DNA from: Argyresthia goedartella
Lineage: Eukaryota > Arthropoda > Insecta > Lepidoptera > Argyresthiidae
Length of the DNA stretch: 64,000 bases
NCBI GenBank assembly: GCA_949825045.1
Contig: OX463822.1
Coordinates: 30,816,703 to 30,880,702 of the forward strand
Direction of reading: 5' to 3'
The stretch's first letter is position 1, and every line of letters begins with the position of its first letter. A model generated the notes under the pieces. That model ran no database searches. It had not been told where the DNA came from and saw nothing but the letters and a program-made list of their open reading frames with translations. The position numbers and the translations under genes are program-made. Positions 63,446-64,000 of this stretch are shown here, piece after piece.

Positions 63446-64000
63446 TTAAACATTTTGGTAGCAGGCGCGGTTTTCCTAGTGGGAAATCACCGATTCACGG
63501 AAGGTTGTAGGGTTGTTGCCACATTGTAGTTGGGAGAAAAGAATATCTCAGATTGGCCGGCAAGTCGGCAATGAGTCTGTGGTCGGTACCACAATTAAAG
63601 TTCATTTTCGGTTAGTGAAAGTATAAGTGTCAATTTGGTTAACAGTTATTATAAATTTGTAGTCGGAAACTACTGTTTGTTGAAAAGATTGAACAGTCAT
63701 TCTGCGAAGTAACTAGATTGTATTACTTGCGGTAGAACGTCGGGTTCTATAGTACTGCAGTGTCATTTCGGTTTACACAGCAGGGTCAGGCTATTTAAGG
63801 GGTATTAAGCTGATTTTGCTGACCTCAAAAGAAGTGTGGGTCATATCGGAGGGGCCACTTCTAGAAAAATAGTTTTTTTTTATAATACCTTTTTGTGTGT
63901 TATTTGTATTGTACCATATGGTGGCATTCTCTAATTGATTTAGAGCATATATTTATAAGGTGTATGTCCACAGGGCGACCATATTAAATATTGTTTAGGA
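63420..64000 (+). mobile_element. Possible LTR retrotransposon 5' end, cut by window edge
   Basis: ATTAAACA at 63452 could be an LTR end. After TTT comes TGGTAGCAGG (63456-63465), which matches the complement of the initiator tRNA-Met 3' end (CTGCTACCA) for nine bases. The spacing is the same as in the BEL/Pao element at 24863-24867. The following 530 bp has no coding frame and would be the untranslated leader. No gag is reached before the window ends, so this remains a candidate. Confidence 0.45.

Overview
The window looks like a piece of a moth or butterfly (Lepidoptera) chromosome. Genes have spliced exons with GT-AG introns, there are no bacterial-type operons, and the repeats are of lepidopteran kinds: tRNA-headed SINEs with an internal conserved core, miniature inverted-repeat elements carrying a (GTCY)n microsatellite, maT (DD37D) mariner elements and many 3' tails of non-LTR retrotransposons. 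This assignment is inferred from sequence character; no database search was possible.

Layout. 1-14.8 kb is repeat-rich and gene-poor: a decayed maT copy, SINEs, LINE scraps, GTCY-MITEs, a long hairpin and a 34-bp minisatellite. 14.86-18.04 kb (minus) holds an intact two-exon THAP-domain P-element-type transposase gene. It is divergent from 18.38-19.73 kb (plus), where an SRR1-like gene is followed after only 28 nt by FMC1, an ATP synthase assembly factor. From 20.95 to 51.41 kb (minus) runs one large gene, short/branched-chain acyl-CoA dehydrogenase (ACADSB), with eight coding exons that join in frame to 409 codons. The first exon, carrying the start and most of the mitochondrial targeting peptide, was not found. 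Its introns are filled with mobile DNA. 55.34-56.90 kb (plus) is a three-exon AHSA1 gene, the Hsp90 ATPase activator. The remainder is nested repeats, with a possible second LTR element starting at the right edge.

The most unusual object is a complete BEL/Pao LTR retrotransposon at 21,640-34,174 in the last intron of ACADSB. It has a 5-bp target duplication, a tRNA-Tyr primer site, gag-pol, and a polypurine tract. Its LTRs are about 3.2-3.35 kb long, and each contains an almost identical open frame of about 890-906 codons for a Jockey-type non-LTR retrotransposon protein (APE endonuclease plus reverse transcriptase). The element therefore encodes two unrelated reverse transcriptases. Because both LTRs share the hybrid structure and the whole is flanked by one target duplication, the chimera was most likely copied and integrated as a unit.

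The cellular genes do not form one pathway, although ACADSB (branched-chain amino acid and fatty acid oxidation) and FMC1 (complex V assembly) both act in mitochondria.
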